In this document: positions 1-6,037 of the stretch, one piece after another
Layout of the letters: the number at the start of each line of letters is the position of its first letter
How positions within the stretch are numbered: position 1 is the first letter of the stretch
Assembly: GCA_028292075.1 (NCBI GenBank)
Contig: JAQGNA010000643.1
Location: forward strand, 1-6,796
Length of the DNA: 6,796 nt
Direction of reading: 5' to 3'
Origin: Rhodoferax sp.
GTDB lineage: Bacteria; Pseudomonadota; Gammaproteobacteria; Burkholderiales; Burkholderiaceae
Notes under the pieces: model-generated
Seen by the model: the letters and a program-made list of their open reading frames with translations, nothing else
What the model was told of the DNA's origin: nothing
Databases searched by the model: none
Translations under genes and position numbers: made by a program

Positions 1-80
1 GCGGAACCGCAGTGCCGGGCGCCTTTGTACGAGGCCAGCCGCGCGCAGAAGCCCGCCGTTCACATCCAAAGGAGACTGTC

Positions 81-680
81 ATGCAAGACTCGTTCAACCG
101 CTCCAGCCTTTTGGCGCTTTCCATGCCGGTTAAGCATTCCAGGGGCCGCCGTTCCCTGCGCCTTGTTGCGTCGGGCCTGGCCGCCACGGCATTGGTCATC
201 GGCTTGGGCGCCTGCACCTCCCAGCCGCTTTATTCCGACAACGGCCAGCCGTATTCGACCTACCCCGCGCAGACCACCTACCCGGTGCAGAGCACGCAGC
301 AGGGCTATGGCACCCCGGCCCGCCCGGTGCAAATTGCCGAATACGGCCGGGTGACGCAGATCGAACTGGTGCGGACGGAAGAAAAGGGCAGGGCCAGCGG
401 CGCCGGCGCCATCATCGGCGGTGTGGCCGGCGCGGTGCTGGGCCGCCAGATCGGTGGCGGCTTCGGGCGTGACGCCGCCACCGCGGTGGGCGCCATCGGC
501 GGTGCCGTGGCCGGCAACAGCATCGAGAAGAACCGCAGCGCGCCCACGGTGAACGATGTCTACCGCGTGTCGATTCAACTCGACAACGGCGCTTACCGGG
601 CTTACGACATCGGCGGCGGCGTCGACCTGCGGGTTGGCGACCGCGTGCGCATCGAAAACGGCCAGCTCATCCGTTCATGA
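81..680 (+). CDS. Glycine-zipper 2TM outer-membrane lipoprotein (SlyB/PcpA-like)
   Basis: The 199-residue product is a predicted lipoprotein. A basic n-region (residues 18-27) and hydrophobic core (about 28-43) precede a lipobox LGAC with Cys45 as the lipidation site, followed by a Tyr/Pro/Gln/Thr-rich linker (about 50-80). Residues 107-146 form a glycine zipper (GAGAIIGGVAGAVLG, then GAIGGAVAGN), the signature of the SlyB/17-kDa antigen family. A small C-terminal beta-type domain follows (about 158-199, with RVGDRVRIENGQLIR). Family members sit in the inner leaflet of the outer membrane and are linked to envelope integrity; their exact role is poorly defined. The ATG at 81 is chosen because AAAGGAG (68-74) lies 6 nt upstream. 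The ORF is open from 12 but has no ribosome site there. The n-region is long, and the ATG at 123 would give a more typical signal peptide but lacks a ribosome site. The gene is monocistronic and ends before a strong terminator. Confidence 0.88.
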   Translation: MQDSFNRSSLLALSMPVKHSRGRRSLRLVASGLAATALVIGLGACTSQPLYSDNGQPYSTYPAQTTYPVQSTQQGYGTPARPVQIAEYGRVTQIELVRTEEKGRASGAGAIIGGVAGAVLGRQIGGGFGRDAATAVGAIGGAVAGNSIEKNRSAPTVNDVYRVSIQLDNGAYRAYDIGGGVDLRVGDRVRIENGQLIRS

Positions 681-735
681 TTGCGCTGGCGGCCGGTTCG
701 GGCCGGCGCCGCACCTGTTGACGGAGCCAGATCAC

Positions 736-764
736 GGGGCTCGATCACCGCGGTGAACGACCCC
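736..764. repeat. Large interrupted dyad around a 12-bp perfect palindrome
   Basis: The core TCACCGCGGTGA (745-756) is a perfect palindrome. It is flanked by TCG/CGA and GGGG/CCCC arms, with one bulged C at 740 and one A-A mismatch (744/757), so the whole 29 bp is nearly symmetric. It lies in the convergent gap between the lipoprotein and dehydratase genes, just before the terminator hairpin. It has no T-tract on either strand, so it is not itself an obvious intrinsic terminator. It could be an extra transcript-end hairpin or a protein-binding dyad. Confidence 0.5.
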
Positions 765-774
765 TGGCTTCCTG

Positions 775-804
775 CCCGCCGATCCGCAAGGTCGGCGGGT
801 TTTT
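775..804 (+). terminator. Rho-independent terminator of the lipoprotein gene
   Basis: CCCGCCGA (775-782) pairs perfectly with TCGGCGGG (792-799), and the stem can extend by a T-G and a C-G pair to leave a 5-nt loop. Five T residues (800-804) follow directly. The hairpin and U-tract have the correct orientation for the plus-strand lipoprotein gene ending at 680. On the minus strand the hairpin has no T-run after it, so it is not an evident terminator for the convergent gene. Confidence 0.88.
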
Positions 805-832
805 CATTGGCGAGGCGCGATCCGCTCAGCCA

Positions 833-2020
833 TCATGAAATCAGGCCGCGCTGCGCCAGGTTGGCATAGAGCGCGCGGGTGCCGAAGGTCCAGGGCGGGA
901 TTTCGGTCGACAGCTGTACCGTGTTGATCAGCCGCCCAAGCTGAGGCGTGTGGATGCTGACGCGGTCGCCCAGCTTGTGCGTGAAACCCGAGCCGGCCGC
1001 GCCCCGGTCCTGGATCGGCGAGAACATGGTGCCAAGGAACAGCATGAAGCCGTCGGGGTACTGGTGGTGCCGGCCGCAGGTCTGGGCGACCAGGTCGAGC
1101 GGGTCGCGGCTGATCTCGCGCATGTTGCTCACGCCCTTGAGCACGAAGCCGTCGCTCTCGCCCTCGATCAGCAGGGACACCTCGGCCTGCCGCACCGAAT
1201 CGATGCTGAAGTGTTCGTCGAACAGCCTGATGAACGGGCCGATGGCGCAGGAGCCGTTGTTGTCCTTGGCCTTGCCCAGCAACAATGCGCTGCGGCCTTC
1301 GATGTCGCGCAGGTTGACGTCGTTGCCGAGCGAGGCGCCCACCACCTCGCCGCGCGCATTCACCGCCAGCACGATTTCCGGCTCGGGGTTGTTCCACTCG
1401 GAAGAGGGCGACAGGCCGACCTCGGCGCCAAAACCCACGGCGGACATCGGCTGGGCCTTGGAGAACACTTCGGCGTCCACGCCCAGCCCCACTTCCATGT
1501 ACTGCGACCAGCTGCCGCGCGCCACCATCTCGGCCTTCAGCTTGAGCGCGGCTTCCGACCCCGGCTTGATCTGCGCCAGGTTGACACCCAGCTGGCCCTG
1601 CAGCCGCTCGCGGAAAGCGCTGGCCTTCTCGGCGTCGCCGTGGGTCTGTTCTTCGAGCACGCGCTCGAGCAGGCTCACCGCGAAGGTCACGCCGCAGGCC
1701 TTGATCGCCTGCACGTCATTGGGCGCGAGCAGGTACGCGGCAGTGGCTGGCGCCGCGCCCGAAGCTGGCAGGCTGGCCGCCAGCAGGGCATGCACCGGGC
1801 CGAGCGATTCACCCTCGGCGGCGATGGCGAATGCCAAAGCGTCGGGGCGGTCGAGCAGGTCCGCCGTGGTTGCGACGCTGGCAGTGATGTCGAACACCTC
1901 GCCGCCCCGCACCACCACCACGCTCGGGCCGGCCACGGGGCCGTTGCGCCAGACGCGGCCCACGAGGGTGGCCCGGGGCAGATCATGGGGAAGGCAGGCG
2001 TTCAGGTCGACAGGGTTCAT
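833..2020 (-). CDS. FAH-fold 2-keto-3-deoxy-aldonate dehydratase (XylX-like)
   Basis: The 395-residue protein belongs to the fumarylacetoacetate hydrolase superfamily, with the catalytic domain in about residues 170-392. Visible family marks are WNNPEPE (209-215; Glu213 and Glu215 as metal ligands), GNDVNLRDIEGRSALLL (232-248; Asp234 as third ligand), KAKDNNGSCAIGPF (250-263) and HQYPDGFMLFLGTMFSPIQD (319-338). From memory, this length and these blocks match the Caulobacter XylX type, 2-keto-3-deoxy-D-xylonate/L-arabinonate dehydratase. That enzyme makes alpha-ketoglutarate semialdehyde in the Weimberg pathway in the cytosol. Hydrolytic FAH relatives are usually shorter (about 280 aa). The fold is near certain, the dehydratase role likely, and the exact sugar acid unknown. 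No Shine-Dalgarno is evident before the ATG at 2020. The gene stands alone, divergent from an IclR regulator and without other pentose genes nearby, so its partners must be elsewhere. Confidence 0.82.
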   Translation of the reverse strand: MNPVDLNACLPHDLPRATLVGRVWRNGPVAGPSVVVVRGGEVFDITASVATTADLLDRPDALAFAIAAEGESLGPVHALLAASLPASGAAPATAAYLLAPNDVQAIKACGVTFAVSLLERVLEEQTHGDAEKASAFRERLQGQLGVNLAQIKPGSEAALKLKAEMVARGSWSQYMEVGLGVDAEVFSKAQPMSAVGFGAEVGLSPSSEWNNPEPEIVLAVNARGEVVGASLGNDVNLRDIEGRSALLLGKAKDNNGSCAIGPFIRLFDEHFSIDSVRQAEVSLLIEGESDGFVLKGVSNMREISRDPLDLVAQTCGRHHQYPDGFMLFLGTMFSPIQDRGAAGSGFTHKLGDRVSIHTPQLGRLINTVQLSTEIPPWTFGTRALYANLAQRGLIS

Positions 2021-2157
2021 GGTGTGTGAGGGAGTAGGTGCGAAACGGGAGGCGAGCTTAACTTCAGCCGCACGCAGCGTCCATCATGTTGGCGGATGCT
2101 CCAATCGGTTGGACTATGGCAAGCTTGCAAGCTCTCAGACCGACAAGTCCTGTGCCG
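2021..2157. promoter_or_regulatory. Divergent control region between dehydratase and IclR genes
   Basis: This 137-bp gap holds the start signals of two divergent genes. For the plus strand, TTGGCG (2089-2094) and GACTAT (2112-2117) are 17 bp apart and form a plausible though imperfect sigma-70 promoter, predicting a transcript start near 2124. No convincing promoter could be read for the minus-strand gene. The arrangement is typical of IclR-type regulators that control a divergent catabolic gene and themselves. Confidence 0.45.
2119..2133. promoter_or_regulatory. Candidate IclR operator palindrome
   Basis: AGCTTGCAAGCT (2122-2133) is a perfect 12-bp palindrome. It overlaps a second one, GCAAGCTTGC (2119-2128), so the site also reads as two adjacent copies of GCAAGCT. 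It sits over the predicted transcript start of the IclR gene. A bound dimer there could block the regulator's own transcription and touch the divergent promoter. Binding by this IclR protein is inferred only from position and symmetry. A weaker dyad, CCAATCGGTTGG (2101-2112), lies just upstream. Confidence 0.4.
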
Positions 2158-2910
2158 ATGACCGAACCCTACGAAGTGCCCGCGCTGCGCCGCGCCGACC
2201 TCATTCTGGAGCGCCTGGCTGCCGTGCGGACCCCGGTGCGCGCGGCCGAATTACTCCAGGCCACCGGCCTGGCCAAGAGCACGCTCTACCTCCTGCTCGA
2301 GTCGCTGGAGCGCAGGCGCTGGATCGAGCGCCGCGGCGACGGCTATGTGATCGGCGTGCGGCTTTTCGAACACGGCAGCGCCTACCTGCGGCACGACGGC
2401 CTGCAGGAGGCGTTTCGCACCGCCGCCAGCGCCTTCGTGGCCCGCCACAACGAGGCGGTCCAGATGGCCGTGCTCGACGGTGCCGAAGTGGTCTATGTGG
2501 CGCGTGAAGATGCCAACCGCCCCGTGCGCCTGGTGTCGGACCTCGGCATGCGCCTGCCCGCGCACTGCAGCGCGCTGGGCAAGGCCATGCTCGCCAGCCT
2601 GGACGATGCGGACGTCATCGCCTTGTTGCCGCCAAATCTTCAGGCGTTGACCGAGCGCAGCGTCACCCGGCTGCCGCTGCTGTTGAAGACGCTGGCGCAG
2701 GTCCGCAGCACCGGCGTGGCGCTCGACGTGGAGGAGGTCGCCGCCGGCCTGCATTGCTTTGCCGCCTACGTGGGTCTGACGGCCATGGGCCGCAGGGTGG
2801 CGGTGAGCACCTCGGTGCCCATCGACCGCATCGACCGGCGGCGCGAGAAGTTGCTGGCCGCCGGCATCGTGCAGCTGGCCCGGCAGATCGGCGTGCGGGT
2901 CTCGCGCTAG
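2158..2910 (+). CDS. IclR-family transcriptional regulator
   Basis: The 250-residue product has the IclR two-domain layout. A winged helix-turn-helix occupies about residues 10-65 (LRRADLILERLAA, recognition region ATGLAKSTLYLLLESLERR, wing near GDGYVIGVRLFEHG). An effector-binding domain occupies about 80-250, with the usual HCSALGKAMLA (136-146) and EEVAAGLHCFAA (192-203) segments; Cys200 is in the common IclR position. Such proteins bind small catabolic effectors in the cytosol and usually control adjacent operons. Here the clear partner is the divergent dehydratase gene, so a keto-deoxy sugar acid or related effector is a reasonable guess. The ATG at 2158 is preferred because it gives a normal length and starts just before the conserved MTEPYEVPALRRADLILERL segment. 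In-frame ATGs at 2086 and 2116 would put the palindrome and promoter inside the coding region. None of the three has a good ribosome site. Confidence 0.87.
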   Translation: MTEPYEVPALRRADLILERLAAVRTPVRAAELLQATGLAKSTLYLLLESLERRRWIERRGDGYVIGVRLFEHGSAYLRHDGLQEAFRTAASAFVARHNEAVQMAVLDGAEVVYVAREDANRPVRLVSDLGMRLPAHCSALGKAMLASLDDADVIALLPPNLQALTERSVTRLPLLLKTLAQVRSTGVALDVEEVAAGLHCFAAYVGLTAMGRRVAVSTSVPIDRIDRRREKLLAAGIVQLARQIGVRVSR

Positions 2911-2911
2911 C

Positions 2912-2938
2912 TTGCGGGAAGGTGCGTTGGTGTAGAGT
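2912..2938 (+). promoter_or_regulatory. Weak candidate promoter for kup
   Basis: In the 102-bp gap between the IclR stop and kup, TTGCGG (2912-2917) and TAGAGT (2933-2938) could serve as -35 and -10 boxes. The 15-bp spacing is short and both boxes are imperfect. No terminator was seen after the IclR gene, so kup could also be read partly by run-through. Confidence 0.25.
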
Positions 2939-3012
2939 GAGCCGGCAGGACGCACCCCCGGCGCGGGTGACCCCGCCAACGTCCCGCTTGCCATTCCACC
3001 ATGAGGCCGCCC

Positions 3013-5013
3013 ATGACCGACCACACCCCGGCCACCCGGGCCATGGCCCAGCCGGCCACCCTGACCCCCACCACGCCCTCCGCTTCCGCGACGTCCGTTG
3101 CCGCGCCGTCCGTTGCCGCCCACGCTCCCGCGGCCCATGCCGGCGGCCCGGCGCTGATCGTCGCAGCGCTTGGCGTGGTCTTCGGCGACATCGGCACCTC
3201 GCCGCTCTACGCCTTCAAGGAAACGCTGAACCCGGAGCATGGCGTGGCGCTTACGCCGCTGGCCGTGCTCGGCCTGCTGTCGCTGATCTTCTGGGGGCTG
3301 GTGTTCGTGGTGACGCTCAAGTATGTCGTCTTCGTGCTCAGGGCCGACCACGACGGCGAGGGCGGCATCCTGGCACTGCAGGCCCTTGCGCGGAAGGCGG
3401 TGGGCGAAGACGGCACGCGCCCCTGGGTCTGGCGTGCGCTTGGCGGCATGGGGCTGGTCGGGGCGGCCATGTTCTATGGCGACAGCCTCATCACGCCCGC
3501 CATCTCGGTGTTGTCGGCGGTGGAAGGGCTCGAGGTGGTGGCGCCGGCGTTGCAGGCCTATGTGATCCCGGTCACCATGGTGATCCTGATCGGGCTCTTC
3601 GCCGTGCAGCGCAAGGGCACGGACGTGGTCGGCCGGGTGTTCGGCCCGGTGATGCTGCTGTGGTTCGGGTTGCTTGCATTGGCCGGTCTCTGGCATGTGT
3701 GGCAGCAGCCGCAGGTGCTCGCGGCGCTCGACCCCCGCCATGCCTTCGGGTTTCTGGCCACGCACCGGGCGCAGTCGCTGGCGGTATTGGGAGCGGTGTT
3801 CCTCGCGTTCACCGGGGGTGAGGCCTTGTATGCCGACATGGGACACTTCGGTGCGCGCCCCATCCGGCTGGCCTGGTTGTTGATCGCGTTGCCGGCCCTG
3901 GTCCTGAACTATTTCGGACAGGGCGCGCTGGTGCTGGCCAACCCGGTCGCCATCGACAACCCCTTCTTTCGCATGTTCCCGCCGTGGGCCGTGCTGCCCA
4001 TGGTGTTGCTGGCCGCGATGGCCACGGTCATTGCGTCGCAGGCGGTGATCTCCGGTGCCTTCTCGCTCACGGCCCAGGCCATGCGCATGGGCTACCTGCC
4101 GCGCATGCGGGTGGTGCAGACCTCCGGCGAGGCCATCGGCCAGATCTACGTTCCTGGCGTCAACTGGATCCTCATGGTCGGCGTGCTGCTGCTGGTGCTG
4201 GGGTTTCGCAGTTCGGGCGCGCTCTCGGCCGCTTACGGCATCGCGGTGTCGATCACCATGGTCACCACCACGTTGCTGGCCGGCGTGGTGGCCTACCGCC
4301 TGTGGCGCTGGAACCGCATCGCCGTGGGCCTGGGCGTGCTGGCCTTCGCCGTGGTCGACCTCACGTTCGTCCTGGCCAACACGCTGAAGATCGCCGACGG
4401 CGGCTGGTTGACCCTGGCCGTGGCGGCGGTGGTCATGCTCCTTTTCACCACCTGGGCCAAGGGCCGCAGGCTCGGTCTCGCCGCGGCGGCGAACGACGCC
4501 CTGCCGATCGATGACTTCGCCGCCTCGCTGGCCGTGCACATGCCGTACCGGGTGCGGGGCACCGCGGTGTTCCTCAATGCTGATGAGCAGTCGGTGCCGC
4601 ATGCGCTGCTGCACAACCTCAAGCACAACCAGGTGCTGCACGACGTGGTGGTGGTGCTGCGGGTGCTGCCGTGCGACGTGCCCCGGGTCGACGGCAAGTA
4701 CCGGCTCGAAGCCCGCACCGTGGGCCACGGCATCTGGCTCGCCACGGCGCGCCATGGTTTCATGGAGCGGCCCAACGTGCCCGAGTTCATTCGCATCCTG
4801 GCCTATCAAAAGGGGCTGGAATGCGCGGCCATGAGCACCTCTTATTTCGTTTCGCGCGCGTCGCTGAGCGGCAAGCACACGCTGCAGATGAACCCCCTGC
4901 GCAGTGCGCTGTTCGCCTGGCTGCAACGCAACGCCGGCCGCGCTTCCGACTACTTCGAGCTGCCGGAGAACCGGCTGGTGGAAATGGGCCAGCGGTCGTT
5001 GGCCCGGCGCTGA
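3013..5013 (+). CDS. kup: Low-affinity K+ transporter Kup (KUP/HAK/KT family)
   Basis: The 666-residue inner-membrane protein imports K+ by proton symport. The N-terminal signature GVVFGDIGTSPLYAFKE (about 54-70) carries the conserved Asp59, equivalent to E. coli Kup Asp23. Further family blocks are HDGEGGILALQALA (loop 2-3), FYGDSLITPAISVLSAVEGL, TGGEALYADMGHFG, LNYFGQGAL, ATVIASQAVISGAFSLTAQA, GQIYVPGVNW and AAYGIAVSITM, consistent with about 12 membrane helices. A soluble C-terminal domain (about 500-666) includes LHNLKHNQVLHDVVVVLRVL and ends with QRNAGRASDYFELPENRLVE. The start at 3013 is preferred over the ATG at 3001 because GAGG (3003-3006) lies 6 nt upstream. The protein is longer than E. 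coli Kup (622 aa), mostly through a hydrophilic, Ala/Thr/Pro/Ser-rich tail of about 45 residues. The IclR gene ends 102 bp upstream with no functional link apparent. Confidence 0.95.
   Translation: MTDHTPATRAMAQPATLTPTTPSASATSVAAPSVAAHAPAAHAGGPALIVAALGVVFGDIGTSPLYAFKETLNPEHGVALTPLAVLGLLSLIFWGLVFVVTLKYVVFVLRADHDGEGGILALQALARKAVGEDGTRPWVWRALGGMGLVGAAMFYGDSLITPAISVLSAVEGLEVVAPALQAYVIPVTMVILIGLFAVQRKGTDVVGRVFGPVMLLWFGLLALAGLWHVWQQPQVLAALDPRHAFGFLATHRAQSLAVLGAVFLAFTGGEALYADMGHFGARPIRLAWLLIALPALVLNYFGQGALVLANPVAIDNPFFRMFPPWAVLPMVLLAAMATVIASQAVISGAFSLTAQAMRMGYLPRMRVVQTSGEAIGQIYVPGVNWILMVGVLLLVLGFRSSGALSAAYGIAVSITMVTTTLLAGVVAYRLWRWNRIAVGLGVLAFAVVDLTFVLANTLKIADGGWLTLAVAAVVMLLFTTWAKGRRLGLAAAANDALPIDDFAASLAVHMPYRVRGTAVFLNADEQSVPHALLHNLKHNQVLHDVVVVLRVLPCDVPRVDGKYRLEARTVGHGIWLATARHGFMERPNVPEFIRILAYQKGLECAAMSTSYFVSRASLSGKHTLQMNPLRSALFAWLQRNAGRASDYFELPENRLVEMGQRSLARR
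3092..3119 (+). repeat. 15-bp-period tandem repeat in the kup N-terminal tail
   Basis: CGTCCGTTGCCGC occurs at 3092-3104 and again at 3107-3119, a period of 15 bp or exactly five codons. It encodes SVAAP then SVAAH within the low-complexity tail. An in-frame duplication of this kind leaves the transporter core untouched. Confidence 0.8.
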
Positions 5014-5268
5014 CGCCCAAGCCGCACCAGTCGGCCGACCCGGCGCTTGTCATTGCAATGCTCCGGCGCTGGCCCGCTCAGCCATGCAGTCGAGCCGCCG
5101 CTTGCTTGGGCCATCAATGCCGGGTTGCAGATGTGTCGCATCTGGCGTTGCATAAGATTTCGCGAGGGCATTCAGAAGACCTGGGCCGATTACCTGCAAA
5201 GCCGCTGCGATCTGGAAGAGAAGGACCCAACCGGCAAGCCCGCCATCGCGGCTTCGACTTCGAGCAAA
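5014..5268. other. Intergenic stretch after kup with no recognised gene
   Basis: No recognisable protein or RNA gene was found on either strand. ORFs cross it in several frames, but none shows a family motif or a ribosome site. It contains two direct copies of CCGGCGCT (5040-5047 and 5062-5069), a third copy being the last codons of kup (5004-5011). It also has an inverted repeat, CAGATG (5128-5133) and CATCTG (5139-5144), with a 5-nt spacer. No clear intrinsic terminator for kup was seen. A plus-strand frame from 5131 (MCRIWRCIRFREGIQKTW...) looks mildly protein-like around 5160-5250 but could not be assigned to anything. Confidence 0.5.
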
Positions 5269-5529
5269 TGCGGTCGTCACATCGCCGGTGTACCTGCCGC
5301 GCTGCGCGGCGAGGTCATGCCGGTTGTCGAAAATGTCGACATCGTGGCCGAGCAGCACGCGCTTGCTGCCTTGTGCCAGCACGCAGAAGGCGGGCTCGCT
5401 GACCGCGTGAACCGGGTGATGACTTCGCCCGGCAGGGGACCGGTGGAAATGAACATGGCCCGGAGCTTACGCATCCGGGCCATGCTTGTCTGCGGTCAGC
5501 CTGCGAATCTGGAGAATCGGGCAACGACC
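5269..5529 (-). pseudogene. Remnant of an AraC-type regulator, N-terminal domain
   Basis: The minus-strand frame reads HFHRSPAGRSHHPVHAVS (about 5451-5398), then EPAFCVLAQGSKRVLLG (5397-5347). This is the highly characteristic pattern of the AraC_N arm domain (PF06719 type), whose members run roughly P-x-h-P-x-Y-E-P-s-L-C-h-V-h-Q-G-x-K-x-V-x-L-G. Weaker resemblance continues through DVDIFDNRHDL to YTGDVTTA, then fades near 5269. Upstream, the same frame gives RRLTADKHGPDA, then an in-frame TAA (5467-5469), then APGHVHFHRS, so the stop falls inside the expected domain. No start codon with a ribosome site is present, and no C-terminal AraC helix-turn-helix pair is found before kup. The gene is therefore broken and truncated at both ends. 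The downstream frame includes a hydrophobic run (GWVLLFQIAAALQVIG) unrelated to AraC, suggesting joined unrelated DNA. The identity rests on motif recognition. Confidence 0.62.
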
Positions 5530-5587
5530 TCAAGGATTCAGCAAGCGGCAGAGCGGGAACGGGGGTCCGCCGCCCTGTGTTGTTGCA

Positions 5588-5689
5588 CTAGTAGCGCCGT
5601 GCCGTTTGACTGGCCATGCCGGCATTCTTGCCGCGGTACCAGCGCCACGCCATCCAGACGATGGGGGCGATCTTGATCAGCTTGAACAT
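5588..5689 (-). CDS. Putative 33-aa small membrane-associated protein
   Basis: A 33-codon ORF begins at the ATG at 5689 and ends at TAG (5588-5590). The ribosome site AAAGGA (minus strand, plus 5698-5703) lies 8 nt upstream of the ATG, better than those of several long genes here. The product has a hydrophobic/aromatic N-terminal half (MFKLIKIAPIVWMAWRWYRG) and a polar, basic C-terminal part ending ARRY, consistent with a short membrane-inserted or peripheral peptide. It starts 32 bp after the stop of the GlsB-type gene on the same strand, with no terminator between them, so the two are probably co-transcribed. I do not recognise a named family. Expression and function are inferred from ribosome site, position and composition only. 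Confidence 0.55.
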   Translation of the reverse strand: MFKLIKIAPIVWMAWRWYRGKNAGMASQTARRY

Positions 5690-5721
5690 GACGTGGTTCC
5701 TTTCGTGAAGCGGATGCCTGC

Positions 5722-5991
5722 TCAGCGCACGGTGCCGCGGCGGAACAGGTTGACGATGGCCAGCAGGATCACAGCGCCGATCAGCGAAGCGATCAGACCA
5801 CCGACACTGAAGTCGTTCTGATTGATCGTGCCGCTGCCGAGCAGGGGAGCAATGAGCCAGCCACCAAGCATCGAGCCGACGATACCGACGATCACGTTGA
5901 GCAAAGCGCCTTGCTTGGCGTCCGTCCGCATGATCATGCTGGCAATCCATCCGATGATGCCGCCGACAACCAGCCAGATGATGAAGTTCAT
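5722..5991 (-). CDS. GlsB/YeaQ/YmgE-family stress-response membrane protein
   Basis: The 89-residue protein matches the transglycosylase-associated/YeaQ-YmgE family (PF04226). MNFIIWLVVGGIIGWIASMI is the typical first Gly-rich membrane helix. A short loop (MRTDAKQG), a second helix (about 30-50, NVIVGIVGSMLGGWLIAPLL) and a third (about 62-83, SVGGLIASLIGAVILLAIVN) follow, ending with basic RRGTVR. Length is normal for the family. Members are small inner-membrane proteins often induced by stress or in stationary phase; no enzyme activity is established. GGGAG (minus strand, plus 5999-6003) lies 7 nt before the ATG at 5991, fixing the start. It is the first gene of a likely two-gene unit with the 33-codon ORF. 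An inverted repeat about 30 bp upstream (6021-6037) may be regulatory. Confidence 0.9.
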   Translation of the reverse strand: MNFIIWLVVGGIIGWIASMIMRTDAKQGALLNVIVGIVGSMLGGWLIAPLLGSGTINQNDFSVGGLIASLIGAVILLAIVNLFRRGTVR

Positions 5992-6020
5992 ACCCGTTCT
6001 CCCATTGATGATGTTGAAGT

Positions 6021-6037
6021 CGCAAGAATGGCTTGCG
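6021..6037. promoter_or_regulatory. Inverted repeat upstream of the GlsB-type gene
   Basis: CGCAAG (6021-6026) and CTTGCG (6032-6037) are perfect inverted arms around a 5-bp spacer, centred about 38 bp upstream of the start codon at 5991. It could be a small operator or a leader hairpin; nothing else in the sequence decides between these. Confidence 0.3.

Noticed and set aside
2086..2157. Upstream in-frame starts for the IclR gene (ATG at 2086 or 2116)
   Set aside because: Neither has a ribosome site, the extra residues are not family-like, and they would place the promoter and palindrome inside the coding region.
948..2507. Long plus-strand open frames opposite the dehydratase gene
   Set aside because: The minus strand carries a full-length FAH-fold enzyme with its metal ligands. 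The plus frames show no motif and run across the divergent promoter into the IclR gene out of frame.
2251..4926. Very long minus-strand open frame (891 codons) antisense to the IclR gene and kup
   Set aside because: It is rich in His, Gln, Arg and Gly with no domain, the usual look of a frame opposite GC-rich genes. The plus strand encodes two clear conserved families across the same bases.
5047..5676. 209-codon plus-strand ORF
   Set aside because: It runs antisense to the AraC remnant and the 33-codon ORF, has no ribosome site and shows no recognisable domain. Only a short part near 5157-5270 was kept as an unassigned oddity.
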